Assembly (NCBI GenBank): GCA_030066855.1
Contig: JASJAU010000016.1
Coordinates: 78,596-142,595 of the forward strand
From: Paracoccaceae bacterium
GTDB taxonomy: Bacteria > Pseudomonadota > Alphaproteobacteria > Rhodobacterales > Rhodobacteraceae
Length of the DNA stretch: 64,000 nt
Direction of reading: 5' to 3'
Made by a program: the position numbers and the translations under genes. Shown here piece by piece: positions 42,126 to 51,453 of the stretch (positions are counted from its first letter, which is position 1; each line of letters opens with the position of its first letter). The notes under the pieces are model-generated. The model was not told where the DNA came from, ran no database searches, and saw nothing but the letters and a program-made list of their open reading frames with translations.

Positions 42126-43361
42126 ATGTCGCATGACGTCTGCTTCGCAGGCATCGAGTCTCCATTTCGTGTCCACGACGCGGATCACGTTCTGGAGCTC
42201 GTCCCAAAGATCGTGACGGGTTGGCCTTTCGACATTCGAGAGGCCAACCCGTCCCTCAGCCCCTTTTTCACCATACGATCGGTTCCGGACAGCGACCGCT
42301 TTCTTGGCGAGTCCCGCTTTCGCGATAAGCCTGCGCACGAACTGGATCCGGTGAACGCGCTCTGCGACATGGTCGCGACGCTTCCCTATGCGCTGGCCGA
42401 CGCCGATGACACGCTCATTTGCCTGCACGCTGCGGGCGTGCAATTGGGCAACCGTCTGATCGTGTTTCCCAGTATCAGGCGCGCGGGGAAAAGCACCCTT
42501 TCCTGCGCTCTCGCAATGGCCGGCCATCGAGTCTTCGGCGACGATGTCCTGCCCACATGCTTTGACGAGCATGGGCACGCATACGGTCAGGCCATGGGTA
42601 TCGCGCCCCGTCTTCGACTGCCGCTTCCGGAGACAATGTCTCCCGAGTTCAGAACTTGGGTGGACGAAGCGCCCGGCCCCCGAAACAAGCAGTACAAGTA
42701 CCTGGCTCTTGAAAATCAACCTCCGAAAGGGCTTGCGCTTCGCATCGGCGGCTTCGTCGTTCTCGACAGGCAGGACACCCCCGATCCGGCGCGGATCGCG
42801 CCGATTGATGCCGACGAGGCGATGAGCGCGCTCTTGCACCAGAACTTCACGCGTGATCGCCATTCGGCCGATATCCTTGCGTCGATCGCGGGTATTCTGT
42901 CTGCAGAACCGTGCTTTCGACTAAGCTACTTCGATCTGCATGGCGCTATCGCCTGTCTGAAGACCACGTTCGCGTCCGAGTGTTCGGGTCCCGAGGCGCC
43001 CTCTGCAGATGAGCTCAGGCATTTCCGTATGGCCGATCTGGAGGGCCCCGTTCCCACGCGACTTGCGCCGGGAGAGAAGGTGATGCGCCGCGCGGGCACG
43101 CTGGAGCAGTTGATCGGGGAGACGCTGTATCTCTCGGATCCCGAAGGACGCGCCATTCAACGGATGGACCCGCTGGCCGCCGCCATCTGGGACGTTTTGG
43201 AAGAACTGAGCTCCGCATCCGATCTCGAGAGCCTTCTCTTCGAGGTCTTTCCCGATGCGGCGTCGGATCAAATCGCCAACGATCTGAAAAAGCTTCTAAG
43301 GAAGCTCGCCAAATCAGGTCTGATTGCGTCGTTTGCCAACAACGAAGACGCTAGTCCGTAG
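42126..43361 (+). CDS. HprK-related serine kinase-like protein with C-terminal PqqD-like domain
   Basis: LHAAGVQLGNRLIVFPSIRRAGKSTLSCALAMAGHRVFGDDVLP (HprK-like P-loop and GDD); C-terminal LYLSDPEGRAIQRMDPLAAAIWDVLEE...LRKLAKSGLI (PqqD). Confidence 0.8.
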   Translation: MSHDVCFAGIESPFRVHDADHVLELVPKIVTGWPFDIREANPSLSPFFTIRSVPDSDRFLGESRFRDKPAHELDPVNALCDMVATLPYALADADDTLICLHAAGVQLGNRLIVFPSIRRAGKSTLSCALAMAGHRVFGDDVLPTCFDEHGHAYGQAMGIAPRLRLPLPETMSPEFRTWVDEAPGPRNKQYKYLALENQPPKGLALRIGGFVVLDRQDTPDPARIAPIDADEAMSALLHQNFTRDRHSADILASIAGILSAEPCFRLSYFDLHGAIACLKTTFASECSGPEAPSADELRHFRMADLEGPVPTRLAPGEKVMRRAGTLEQLIGETLYLSDPEGRAIQRMDPLAAAIWDVLEELSSASDLESLLFEVFPDAASDQIANDLKKLLRKLAKSGLIASFANNEDASP

Positions 43362-43477
43362 CTCAAGGCGCTCGTCTGCAAAGCAGAAGTTCGCCTTGCC
43401 CGAGTTGGCTAAGTGCCCGAGCGATTACATCATTTGTCAGCTTTGAGCACAAAGCGGGCTCGGTTTCATGCAACTAG

Positions 43478-44359
43478 CTACCCCAGGCGGTCGCTGAGTT
43501 TGATTGCGTTCTGGTGGTAGTCGTCGAAGCCAATCTGCTCGCGGAGATCAGCGAAATCCAAAAGGTGGTCCTGTGTCGATCGACCTGCTGCGAGTTCTTC
43601 AAGAACCGTATTCATCGCCTTCATCGCTGCTGAAAGGAGGGTCAGTGGATAGGCAGCGATTGAAAACCCGATCTCGGCGAGTTCATCAGGGGGAAGGATG
43701 GGTGTCTGCCCGCCTTCCAGCATGTTGGCCATATGAACGCCTCTGATCGAATTGCAGATGCAGACCATCTCTTCGATCGAATAGGGTTCCTCGATGAATA
43801 TGATTTCGGCGCCGATCGCGGCAAAGGCCTCTGCACGTGCCAGCGCCTCGTCAAGCCCGTGATCGCGACGCGCGTCTGTTCGGGCAAGGATCACGATGTC
43901 GTGGCTCGCACTCGCTTCTACGGCAGCGTGAATGCGCTCGATGGCTTCGGAACGACCAACCACCATTTTCCCTTCGGTATGACCGCACCGCTTCGGGGCA
44001 ATCTGGTCTTCGATCATGACCGCCGCGCAACCCGCACGCGCAAAGCCCGTTACCGTGCGAAGAACGTTCATCGGATTCCCGTAGCCGGTGTCGCCATCTG
44101 CGATCAACGGGATGGAAATTGGTTGCATGGCGTTGCGCGCCTGATCGAGAACTTCGCCATAGCTCATCAACCCGGTATCGGGTGCTCCGAGGCGCGAGGC
44201 GGAAGCACCGAACCCCGACAGAAAAGTGAGATCAAACCCAGCCCTCTCGATTAGTTTTGCGGAGAGAGCGTCGAAACAGCAGGGCATCCTGACAAGTTCA
44301 TCTTTGGCAAGAAGGGCGCGCAATCGATCCGCCATAGGATTTGCAATTTTCCCGGTCAT
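43478..44359 (-). CDS. isocitrate lyase/PEP mutase superfamily protein (oxaloacetate decarboxylase/carboxyvinyl-carboxyphosphonate mutase-like)
   Basis: LRALLAKDELVRMPCCFDALSAKLIERAGF; PLIADGDTGYGNPMNVLRTV; EDQIAPKRCGHTEGKMVV. Confidence 0.9.
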   Translation of the reverse strand: MTGKIANPMADRLRALLAKDELVRMPCCFDALSAKLIERAGFDLTFLSGFGASASRLGAPDTGLMSYGEVLDQARNAMQPISIPLIADGDTGYGNPMNVLRTVTGFARAGCAAVMIEDQIAPKRCGHTEGKMVVGRSEAIERIHAAVEASASHDIVILARTDARRDHGLDEALARAEAFAAIGAEIIFIEEPYSIEEMVCICNSIRGVHMANMLEGGQTPILPPDELAEIGFSIAAYPLTLLSAAMKAMNTVLEELAAGRSTQDHLLDFADLREQIGFDDYHQNAIKLSDRLG

Positions 44360-44729
44360 GGTCTTCTCCAAGTCTGCTTGGGTGTGAGCATAAGCCAATG
44401 CCTTGCGGCGCCGGCCTTGCCCCCGGCCGGCTGAACTTGGTTAAACGATCGAGGTTGATTTCGCGAGAGCGCCTGCACTCAGGCCTCATGAGCGCGGTCG
44501 TGTAAGCACCGAATCTCGGCGCAGCTGTTGAATGTCAACTTCGTCCTTATAACAGTCAATCGCTGACTCTGATGGAGATCAGAATCCGACCAACCTCAGC
44601 GGACGACGATTGCGAGCCCGAAGTGCTGGTTAGTGCGGTTCGTATGAACACCCGCCCCAATAACCGGCGCGCACAGTCGCGCCATCGTATATGGCTTGCG
44701 CTGATCAGATACGGCGTGGAAAGAGCGTC

Positions 44730-45704
44730 TCAAGGGACCAGCACCACTTTGCCGGCGTTGCCGGAGCTCAGGACGATCTCATGCGCCCGAGCCGCCTCTT
44801 CGAGCGCGAGCTTTGGTCCGACCCTTGGGTTGATTTCGCCAGCTTCTGCGGCCGCGAGGATCTCGGACATGCCGTGTTCCAAAGTCGCTGCAGGCGCGTT
44901 CCACAGCATGATCCCCCTGATATCAAGCTCTTTCATCATGGCCATGCGCGGATTGATTTCGATCTCTCCGCGGTTCCCGATGATCAGGATACGGCCATTC
45001 ACTGAGGCGATCGCCATGTCGGACGCGAGGTTCACGTTCGCCAACATCTCCAAGATCAGGTCTGGTCCGGCGCCATTGCTTTCAGCAAGCACCTCATCAA
45101 GATAACCGGGCTTTGTGTGATCAACGGCAGCGTCCGCGCCCTCGCTCAGGACCAGATCCAAACCTGCATGAGAACCGGCGCTGCCGATCACCCTAAGTCC
45201 TGCTCGCTTGGCTAGCTGGATGGCGGACGTGCCGACTGAGCCGCTTGCTCCGTGAATGAAAACGGTTTCTCCGGACTTCGCGCCACCTCTCGCAAAGAGA
45301 GCATAATGCGCCGTTGGATAGGAGACGCCGAAAGCCGATGCCGCAGCATAGCTGACGCCTTCGGGCATATGGCGCACGTGCTTGGCCGGCCGTCGCACGC
45401 GTTCCGCGTAACACCCTGTGAAATCGAGACCCAGCGCAACGCCAGCGAAGACCCGGTCGCCGACACTGAAGTCAGCCACGTTCTTTCCGACCGCGGATAT
45501 TTGTCCGGCAACATCACCGCCAGGAATGCATGGCAACTCAGGTTGAATTCGATATGTGCCGCTGCGCATGTATGTGTCAGCAGGATTGACGCCGATCGCC
45601 TTCGCGGCAATCACGACATCGTCCGGCCCCGGCACCGGGTCCGCCACGTCCTCCAGATGAAGCACGCTCGGATCGCCAAAGGTGTGGAATTGAACCGCTC
45701 TCAT
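44730..45704 (-). CDS. NADPH:quinone oxidoreductase-like MDR family alcohol dehydrogenase
   Basis: GVNPADTYMRSGTY, FIHGASGSVGTSAIQLAKRAGLRVIGSAGS. Confidence 0.92.
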   Translation of the reverse strand: MRAVQFHTFGDPSVLHLEDVADPVPGPDDVVIAAKAIGVNPADTYMRSGTYRIQPELPCIPGGDVAGQISAVGKNVADFSVGDRVFAGVALGLDFTGCYAERVRRPAKHVRHMPEGVSYAAASAFGVSYPTAHYALFARGGAKSGETVFIHGASGSVGTSAIQLAKRAGLRVIGSAGSHAGLDLVLSEGADAAVDHTKPGYLDEVLAESNGAGPDLILEMLANVNLASDMAIASVNGRILIIGNRGEIEINPRMAMMKELDIRGIMLWNAPAATLEHGMSEILAAAEAGEINPRVGPKLALEEAARAHEIVLSSGNAGKVVLVP

Positions 45705-46123
45705 CGATTGAACCCCAGATAGGAACTACCTGGACGCTAGAGTTTGCAAAATCTCCTGTCCACAGATTGCGCCCAGCTCACAAGGGAGCCATTCACGCCT
45801 CTGCGCCTTGCGTCCGCCAGGGCCGCAAGGCGGTCGGTCGCGCCGCGCAGTTGGCTTCGATGCTTATTGAGATGATCGGACGACCGCTTTCAGCCCGAAG
45901 CGGCCATCATATGGCAATTGGTGGCAAGAGCCGCCTTCCTGTCCCGCCCTGCCCGGCCAAAGCGCGAATTCGGTCTTCGCGAGAATGATCACCGTCGCAA
46001 AGCCCAAACTCGCTTGATCAAAGTCATTTCATCGGAGGACGCAATCAAGTTCCATCCGACCATGGGGCATCTTGAGTGGCACCTTATCGATTGTGGAGAG
46101 GCAGTTCTTTCGGGTCGTGGCAG

Positions 46124-46561
46124 ATGCAAATCCTGAGCCAATTCATCGATTGGGTGCACGAGCGACCTGAGTTCGTGCGGGTCTGTATTACCGCCACAAT
46201 CGGCACAGCTCTGGCGTGGGCTACCTACGAGATCGTCTTCTTTCTCAATCCCCTTGATCCAAAGGCCACAACCAGCTGGGGCATAGCCTTTGGCATCGGG
46301 ATCCTGCGTCAACATCATCTTCACCGCACGCTCTCTTTTCCAAAGAATGGCGTTCCGTACGGTCTCTCGCTCTGGCGTGACGTGCTTGCCAGCATCGGCA
46401 TCCTGGTCGCCAGCGTCATCCTGAACTTCGCCCTGACTGAGTTGGGAGGATTTCACCATCGCATCGCATGGGCGGTCTGCCTCACGAGCGTCGCGGTCTT
46501 CGACTATCTCATGATGAAGTTCTTCGTCTTTCGGCGCGCTAGTTCGGAGCGGGCGCCATGA
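46124..46561 (+). CDS. GtrA-like small membrane protein
   Basis: 146 aa, four hydrophobic segments with GtrA-like FxxVGxxxT-type N-terminus (FVRVCITATIGTALAW) and C-terminal FxxMKFFVFR. Confidence 0.7.
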   Translation: MQILSQFIDWVHERPEFVRVCITATIGTALAWATYEIVFFLNPLDPKATTSWGIAFGIGILRQHHLHRTLSFPKNGVPYGLSLWRDVLASIGILVASVILNFALTELGGFHHRIAWAVCLTSVAVFDYLMMKFFVFRRASSERAP

Positions 46562-48135
46562 ACCGTTCGACCCCCGTAACGGCCAAAAGAGCGACCTTCG
46601 CGGATTTCTCTTCTGTCGGACACTTTCTTGCAAAGCGGCGCTACCGGAATCTGGAAAGGCAGGACGCCGAGTATCTTCAAACCCGGATCCTCCGGTCGCT
46701 TACAAGGAAGGCCAGGAATACAGCCTTCGGCCGTGCGCATGGATTTGAAGGGATTTCAAACGTCGCTGATTACCAGAAAGCTGTTCCGCTACGGTACTAC
46801 GACGATTTCTGGAAGGACTGGTGGGAAGCCAGATACCCCAGCCTGGACAATGTCAGCTGGCCCGGCCGAGTGCCCTACTTTGCGCTTTCATCAGGCACGA
46901 CGACAGGACGCTCCAAGCATATCCCTTACACGACGGACATGCGTCGCGCCGCCGCCCGCGGTTTTGTCGATCTTCTGGCTTGTCATCTCATCAACAATCC
47001 CGAAAGCCGCCTCATGGGCGGCGCCATCCTCGGCCTCACTGGCCCGACGTCCTTGCAAAGCCCCAGTGCGGGGGTGAACGCCGGCGCGGTCAGCGCCATT
47101 ACGGCAGGCGCGGTTCCTTGGCCGTTTCGAAAAAGGGTCCTCCCTTCGCCGGAACTTGCCGACCTCGACGACTGGCGAGAAAAGATCCGCCGCCTTGCAC
47201 CGTCTGCGGCGCAAACCGATTTGCGGATGATAGGCGGCTCGCCAAACTGGCTTCTGGTCTTCTTCTCCGAGATGAACCGGCAGTTTAGAGCGAAAAACGG
47301 AGCGCTTGCCGACTGGTTTCCAAACCTCGAGCTGATCGTGCATGGCGGCGTGAACTTCGCTCCCTATCGCGATCGATTCAGAGAACTGATGGACGGCGGC
47401 CATGCCGAGACCAGAGAGCTCTATTCCGCCAGCGAAGGTGTCTTCGCCTACGCCGACCGCGGCGACGGAGACGGATTGCGCCTTCACCTGAACGGATCGG
47501 TTTTTTTCGAGTTCATTCCTGTATCCGAGTTGAAAAGCGCCAGCCCGATAAGGAATTGGGTGGGAAACGTCGAGACAGGCGTCGACTACGCGCTTGCGGT
47601 TACCACGGCCGCGGGCTTGTGGTCGTATTTGGTCGGAGACGTTGTTCGCTTCGTGAGCACAAGACCGCCGCGGCTGCTTGTTGCCGGGCGGGTCAATCAC
47701 GACCTCTCGGCCTTCGGCGAACACCTCCTCGAAAGCGAGATCGCCGAAGTCTTGGCCAAGACGGCCGCCGCCTTCGGAACCCACATCGCCGAGTACACCG
47801 TCGGCGCTGCGAGGCATGAAAATGGAAGCCATCACCGATATCTCGTTGAGACCGAAACGCCTCTGTCAGCCGAGGTTGAGAACGAGTTCACAAGTATGCT
47901 GGACGCCCTGCTGCGCGCCGCCAACGAGGACTATCAAGAACTCCGCAAAGATGACCTGGCCGTTGCGCCACCAAAGGTGACGTTCGTCGAGAGCGGCGCG
48001 TTCGCCGCTTGGATGCAATCCCGCCGCGCATTGGGCGGCCAGAACAAAGTGCCGCGAATTGTGACGGACAAAGAGCTGTTCGGCGACATCTCCGGCTTTC
48101 TTGAAACTTTTGCCAATGAGGGGAGGCAGACATGA
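46558..48135 (+). CDS. GH3 auxin-responsive promoter family acyl-adenylate/amide synthetase
   Basis: FALSSGTTTGRSKHIPYT, ELYSASEGVFAY, YLVGDVVRFVS: GH3 superfamily motifs. Confidence 0.88.
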   Translation: MNRSTPVTAKRATFADFSSVGHFLAKRRYRNLERQDAEYLQTRILRSLTRKARNTAFGRAHGFEGISNVADYQKAVPLRYYDDFWKDWWEARYPSLDNVSWPGRVPYFALSSGTTTGRSKHIPYTTDMRRAAARGFVDLLACHLINNPESRLMGGAILGLTGPTSLQSPSAGVNAGAVSAITAGAVPWPFRKRVLPSPELADLDDWREKIRRLAPSAAQTDLRMIGGSPNWLLVFFSEMNRQFRAKNGALADWFPNLELIVHGGVNFAPYRDRFRELMDGGHAETRELYSASEGVFAYADRGDGDGLRLHLNGSVFFEFIPVSELKSASPIRNWVGNVETGVDYALAVTTAAGLWSYLVGDVVRFVSTRPPRLLVAGRVNHDLSAFGEHLLESEIAEVLAKTAAAFGTHIAEYTVGAARHENGSHHRYLVETETPLSAEVENEFTSMLDALLRAANEDYQELRKDDLAVAPPKVTFVESGAFAAWMQSRRALGGQNKVPRIVTDKELFGDISGFLETFANEGRQT

Positions 48136-49190
48136 CAAGGGGAATTCGCTGGTCCGACGAAGCCACCGGTCGCACAATCGCCAGATCGACAAACCCGTCC
48201 GACGCAACGCTCGATCTGCTGTGCTCAACCATTTGGGGCAGCAAGGCTTCGCGTTATCGGATCCTCGGGCTGCCCGAAAAACTTAAGCGGCTCCGGGACC
48301 CGAGTTACTTCACTCTCCTTGAGAATGATAAAGAACTGGGCGTCATTGTGATTGACCATTGCACCAAGGATATCTCCGGCAAATCGTGTGACGCGTTTCA
48401 TTTCGTCATGGCCGCGACAGAACCCGCGCGACGGAAAGAAGGTCTCGCCGGCGTCATCCTCGATGAAGTCCGGAAGTACTGTTTTGAGACTGTGGGCGAG
48501 CCGGGAATCGGCTTTGCCTACGTGGAAGCGACGACCGAGTTCTCGCTGCGCCTCAGCGACAGGATTGGCCACACGCTGGAGGCGGAGATACCTTTGGTGC
48601 TCTACACGCGACTGTGGCCGAAGACATCTTCAAGCGTTCACAACCTACCACCCGAAGCCGCCGACGAAATGATCAAACGCCTGCAGGACCTTTACGCCGA
48701 TCATGAACTTGCTGACTTTGAAAGGTCCTTCCGCGCCGATGAATACTACGTGCTTCGGAACGGCGGTAAGGTCGTTGCCGGGCTGCAGGCCGAGGTGATC
48801 CGGTGGTCAGTGGCCGAAATGCCCGGGTTGATTGGATGGTTTCTGGTGTCGGTCTTCCCCAACATTCCTTTTTCAAAGAACATCATCGATCTCAGAGATC
48901 TCCGGATTGTCCGCTTGGGCAATCTGTACAACCAGCCCGGTGATGAGAGGAGGCTGGCCGAGTTGATGGAAGCTGTCCTGGCGCGGCACAAATCAAAAGT
49001 CGGCCTCATCATGATTGACGGACGCAGCCCGATGCTGAAGCGCATAAAGGACTATGATCGACTCGGCGTGCTTTCCAGCGCGTTGAAAGGCTCGGTCAAA
49101 ATCCGGATCGACATCGCCGGAATGGATGAGGAAACGCTCGAATCCCTGTCTTCAAGTCCCCTGCTCGTCAGCCCGGCAGACGTCATTTAA
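48132..49190 (+). CDS. hypothetical protein, GNAT-like acetyltransferase fold suspected
   Basis: 352 aa, ATGA-coupled to the GH3 gene; ARRKEGLAGVILDEVRKYCFE resembles GNAT motif A weakly. Confidence 0.65.
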   Translation: MTRGIRWSDEATGRTIARSTNPSDATLDLLCSTIWGSKASRYRILGLPEKLKRLRDPSYFTLLENDKELGVIVIDHCTKDISGKSCDAFHFVMAATEPARRKEGLAGVILDEVRKYCFETVGEPGIGFAYVEATTEFSLRLSDRIGHTLEAEIPLVLYTRLWPKTSSSVHNLPPEAADEMIKRLQDLYADHELADFERSFRADEYYVLRNGGKVVAGLQAEVIRWSVAEMPGLIGWFLVSVFPNIPFSKNIIDLRDLRIVRLGNLYNQPGDERRLAELMEAVLARHKSKVGLIMIDGRSPMLKRIKDYDRLGVLSSALKGSVKIRIDIAGMDEETLESLSSSPLLVSPADVI

Positions 49191-49200
49191 CTCCGGGTGA

Positions 49201-49980
49201 TCACCGAACGGCCCAACGACCGACAGCGTCGGGCGCCAGCTTGAAGAAAACTGCAATCACCTTGTTCACCAACCCGGGAATGCAGATGGGCTTGTTTGCT
49301 CGCACTGCTTGAATGGCAGCCTCCGCCACGTCTTCGGGTTTTGACCAGAGCGCCTTGGGAAACGCCACCGATTCCACGGTCCCGCCTGCCGCAAGCTGAA
49401 AATCGGTTTCGGTGAACCCCGGACAGACTGCGGATACCTTGACACCGTGCGGTCGCAGCTCCTCGCGCATCGCAAGAGAAAACTGCAGCAGGAACGACTT
49501 GACGGGATAATAGAGCGTCCCGCCCGCATGCGGCGGCAAGACCGCGGAGAGCGATGCGACGTTGATGATTGACCCTTTACGACGCTCGATCATGCCAGGC
49601 GCGAAAAGGTGTGTCAGACGAACGGGCGCAGCGGTCATGACCTCAAGGCAATTCCGGTGTCGGTTCCATTCGACATCGACCAAATCGCCCGGAACACCAA
49701 AACCAGCATTGTTGACAAGAACATCAACGGTAACGCCTTCGTCCTGAAGCGCTTTGAACAGAAGCTCGGGGGTTTCTGATTTCGCGAGATCACCATCCCA
49801 GACAATGACGTCGACACCGTGCCGATCCCGCAATTCGGCGGCAAGGTCTTCCAGGCGTTCCCGCCGCCGGGCCACCAACACGATGTCAATGCCGCGCTTG
49901 GCGAACATTTCTGCAAAGGCTTTGCCAATTCCCGCAGAGGCTCCGGTGATGAGCGCGCGGTTGCTGGAGGAGCGGTTCAT
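49201..49980 (-). CDS. SDR family oxidoreductase
   Basis: RALITGASAGIGKAFAEMFAKRGIDIVLVARRR; VNNAGFGVPG; YYPVKSFLLQFS. Confidence 0.9.
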   Translation of the reverse strand: MNRSSSNRALITGASAGIGKAFAEMFAKRGIDIVLVARRRERLEDLAAELRDRHGVDVIVWDGDLAKSETPELLFKALQDEGVTVDVLVNNAGFGVPGDLVDVEWNRHRNCLEVMTAAPVRLTHLFAPGMIERRKGSIINVASLSAVLPPHAGGTLYYPVKSFLLQFSLAMREELRPHGVKVSAVCPGFTETDFQLAAGGTVESVAFPKALWSKPEDVAEAAIQAVRANKPICIPGLVNKVIAVFFKLAPDAVGRWAVR

Positions 49981-51245
49981 AAACCCATGCCCTCACGCAG
50001 TTCCGCGAGGCATTCGATTAGAAATTCAATCTGCTCTCGTTCATGCTGACAGGTCATCACGAAGCGAATCCGCGCCCGACCAAGCTCCACGGCGGGGAAT
50101 CGAGCGTGCGGGGCGACAATTCCCCTGTGCCGCAGCCTCCGGGTCGCCTCGGCGGCATCGTTCTCATTGCCGATGAGGGTTGGCACAATGTGCGCCTCGC
50201 TCCCGACCGTATCGAAGCCGAGCGCCTCGACCTCACGCCGGAAGAAGTGGGCGTTCTCAAGTGCCTTCTCGCGACGCCATGGTTCGCGCTCTGCGATATC
50301 AATCGCCTCAGCCACGCCCGCGGCGATCGCCGGCGGGAGCGGCGCGGAAAAGATGTAAGTCCTCGCTGTGATCCTCAAGTAGTCGATCAGGTCCGCGTCG
50401 CCTGCCACATAGCCACCGATGCCACCGAAGGACTTGGTGAAGGTTCCCATCTGGAGATCGACCTTGGATGTCGGCACTCCATGATGCTCCAGGCTTCCGC
50501 GGCCGTTTTCACCCAGCATGCCAACGCCATGAGCGTCGTCGATCATGAGCATCGCGTTGTGTTCCTCCGCCAGTTCTGCAAGCTCGGGAATCGGCGCGAT
50601 GTCGCCATCCATGCTGAAGACGCCATCGCTGACGATGAACTTCGAAGCCTTCTTGGACGCCCCAAGCTGATTGCGCAGAGCGCCCATGTCTTTGTGCGGG
50701 AACCTTTCCACTTCGGCGTGGGAAAGTCTGATTCCATCGACTAGGCTGGCATGATTCAACTGCTCACTAAAGATCGCCCAGCCTGGCTCGGTCTTCTCAT
50801 CCTCCGCCTCGGGTTGCGCGGGACCGCCCAGCTGGGCGGACGCAAGTCGCTCAAGAGAGTCGATCTTCATCAAGGCCGGCAAAGTCCCGACATTCGCCAT
50901 ATAGCCTGTAGCAAAACAGATGGCGTCTTCTTGTCCTACAAACTCAGCAATGCGGTTCTCTAGCGCGCGATGGACATCAATGTTGGCCGCCATCTGTCGG
51001 GACCCGCCCGAACCCAGACCATAGCGATCGAGGGCTTTCGCCGCCGCTTCTTTCACATCCGGATGATTGGAAAGGCCCAAAAGATTGTTTGAGCAGAAAA
51101 GCAGGTGGTCCCGCCCATCGACCCACACAACCGGTTCGGTCGTCGCGCTGTTCACAACAGGGTTTTTTGGATAGAGACCCGAGTTTCTGGCGAAACGGAC
51201 AAGTGACTTTGCCCGGAATGCCGGTGATTTCGACGCATCCAACAC
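49977..51245 (-). CDS. alpha-oxoamine synthase family PLP enzyme (KBL/AONS/SPT-like)
   Basis: LLFCSNNLLGLSNHPDVKEAA, YGLGSGGSRQMAAN, DDAHGVGMLGENGRG, GTFTKSFGGIGGY (PLP Lys). Confidence 0.92.
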   Translation of the reverse strand: MLDASKSPAFRAKSLVRFARNSGLYPKNPVVNSATTEPVVWVDGRDHLLFCSNNLLGLSNHPDVKEAAAKALDRYGLGSGGSRQMAANIDVHRALENRIAEFVGQEDAICFATGYMANVGTLPALMKIDSLERLASAQLGGPAQPEAEDEKTEPGWAIFSEQLNHASLVDGIRLSHAEVERFPHKDMGALRNQLGASKKASKFIVSDGVFSMDGDIAPIPELAELAEEHNAMLMIDDAHGVGMLGENGRGSLEHHGVPTSKVDLQMGTFTKSFGGIGGYVAGDADLIDYLRITARTYIFSAPLPPAIAAGVAEAIDIAEREPWRREKALENAHFFRREVEALGFDTVGSEAHIVPTLIGNENDAAEATRRLRHRGIVAPHARFPAVELGRARIRFVMTCQHEREQIEFLIECLAELREGMGL

Positions 51246-51453
51246 TTCTCAAACCCTCCGTTTAATCCGTTTGACAGAAAGAATACCGCTCATCGGATGC
51301 CGCCGAATTGACTTAGAGCAGGTCCGATACACCCTGACGCGACAGCGGAGAACGGAGTGACATCTTAGGGGCTAGGCGCATGGTTCTTTTGCGGATTCGC
51401 ACTGGCGAAACCGACCTGACGAAACACCAAAGGCTCTCGTGGCCCCTCTCGCG

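Noticed and set aside
46891-47835. 314-aa minus ORF opposite the GH3 gene
   Set aside because: Shadow ORF; GH3 motifs are on the plus strand
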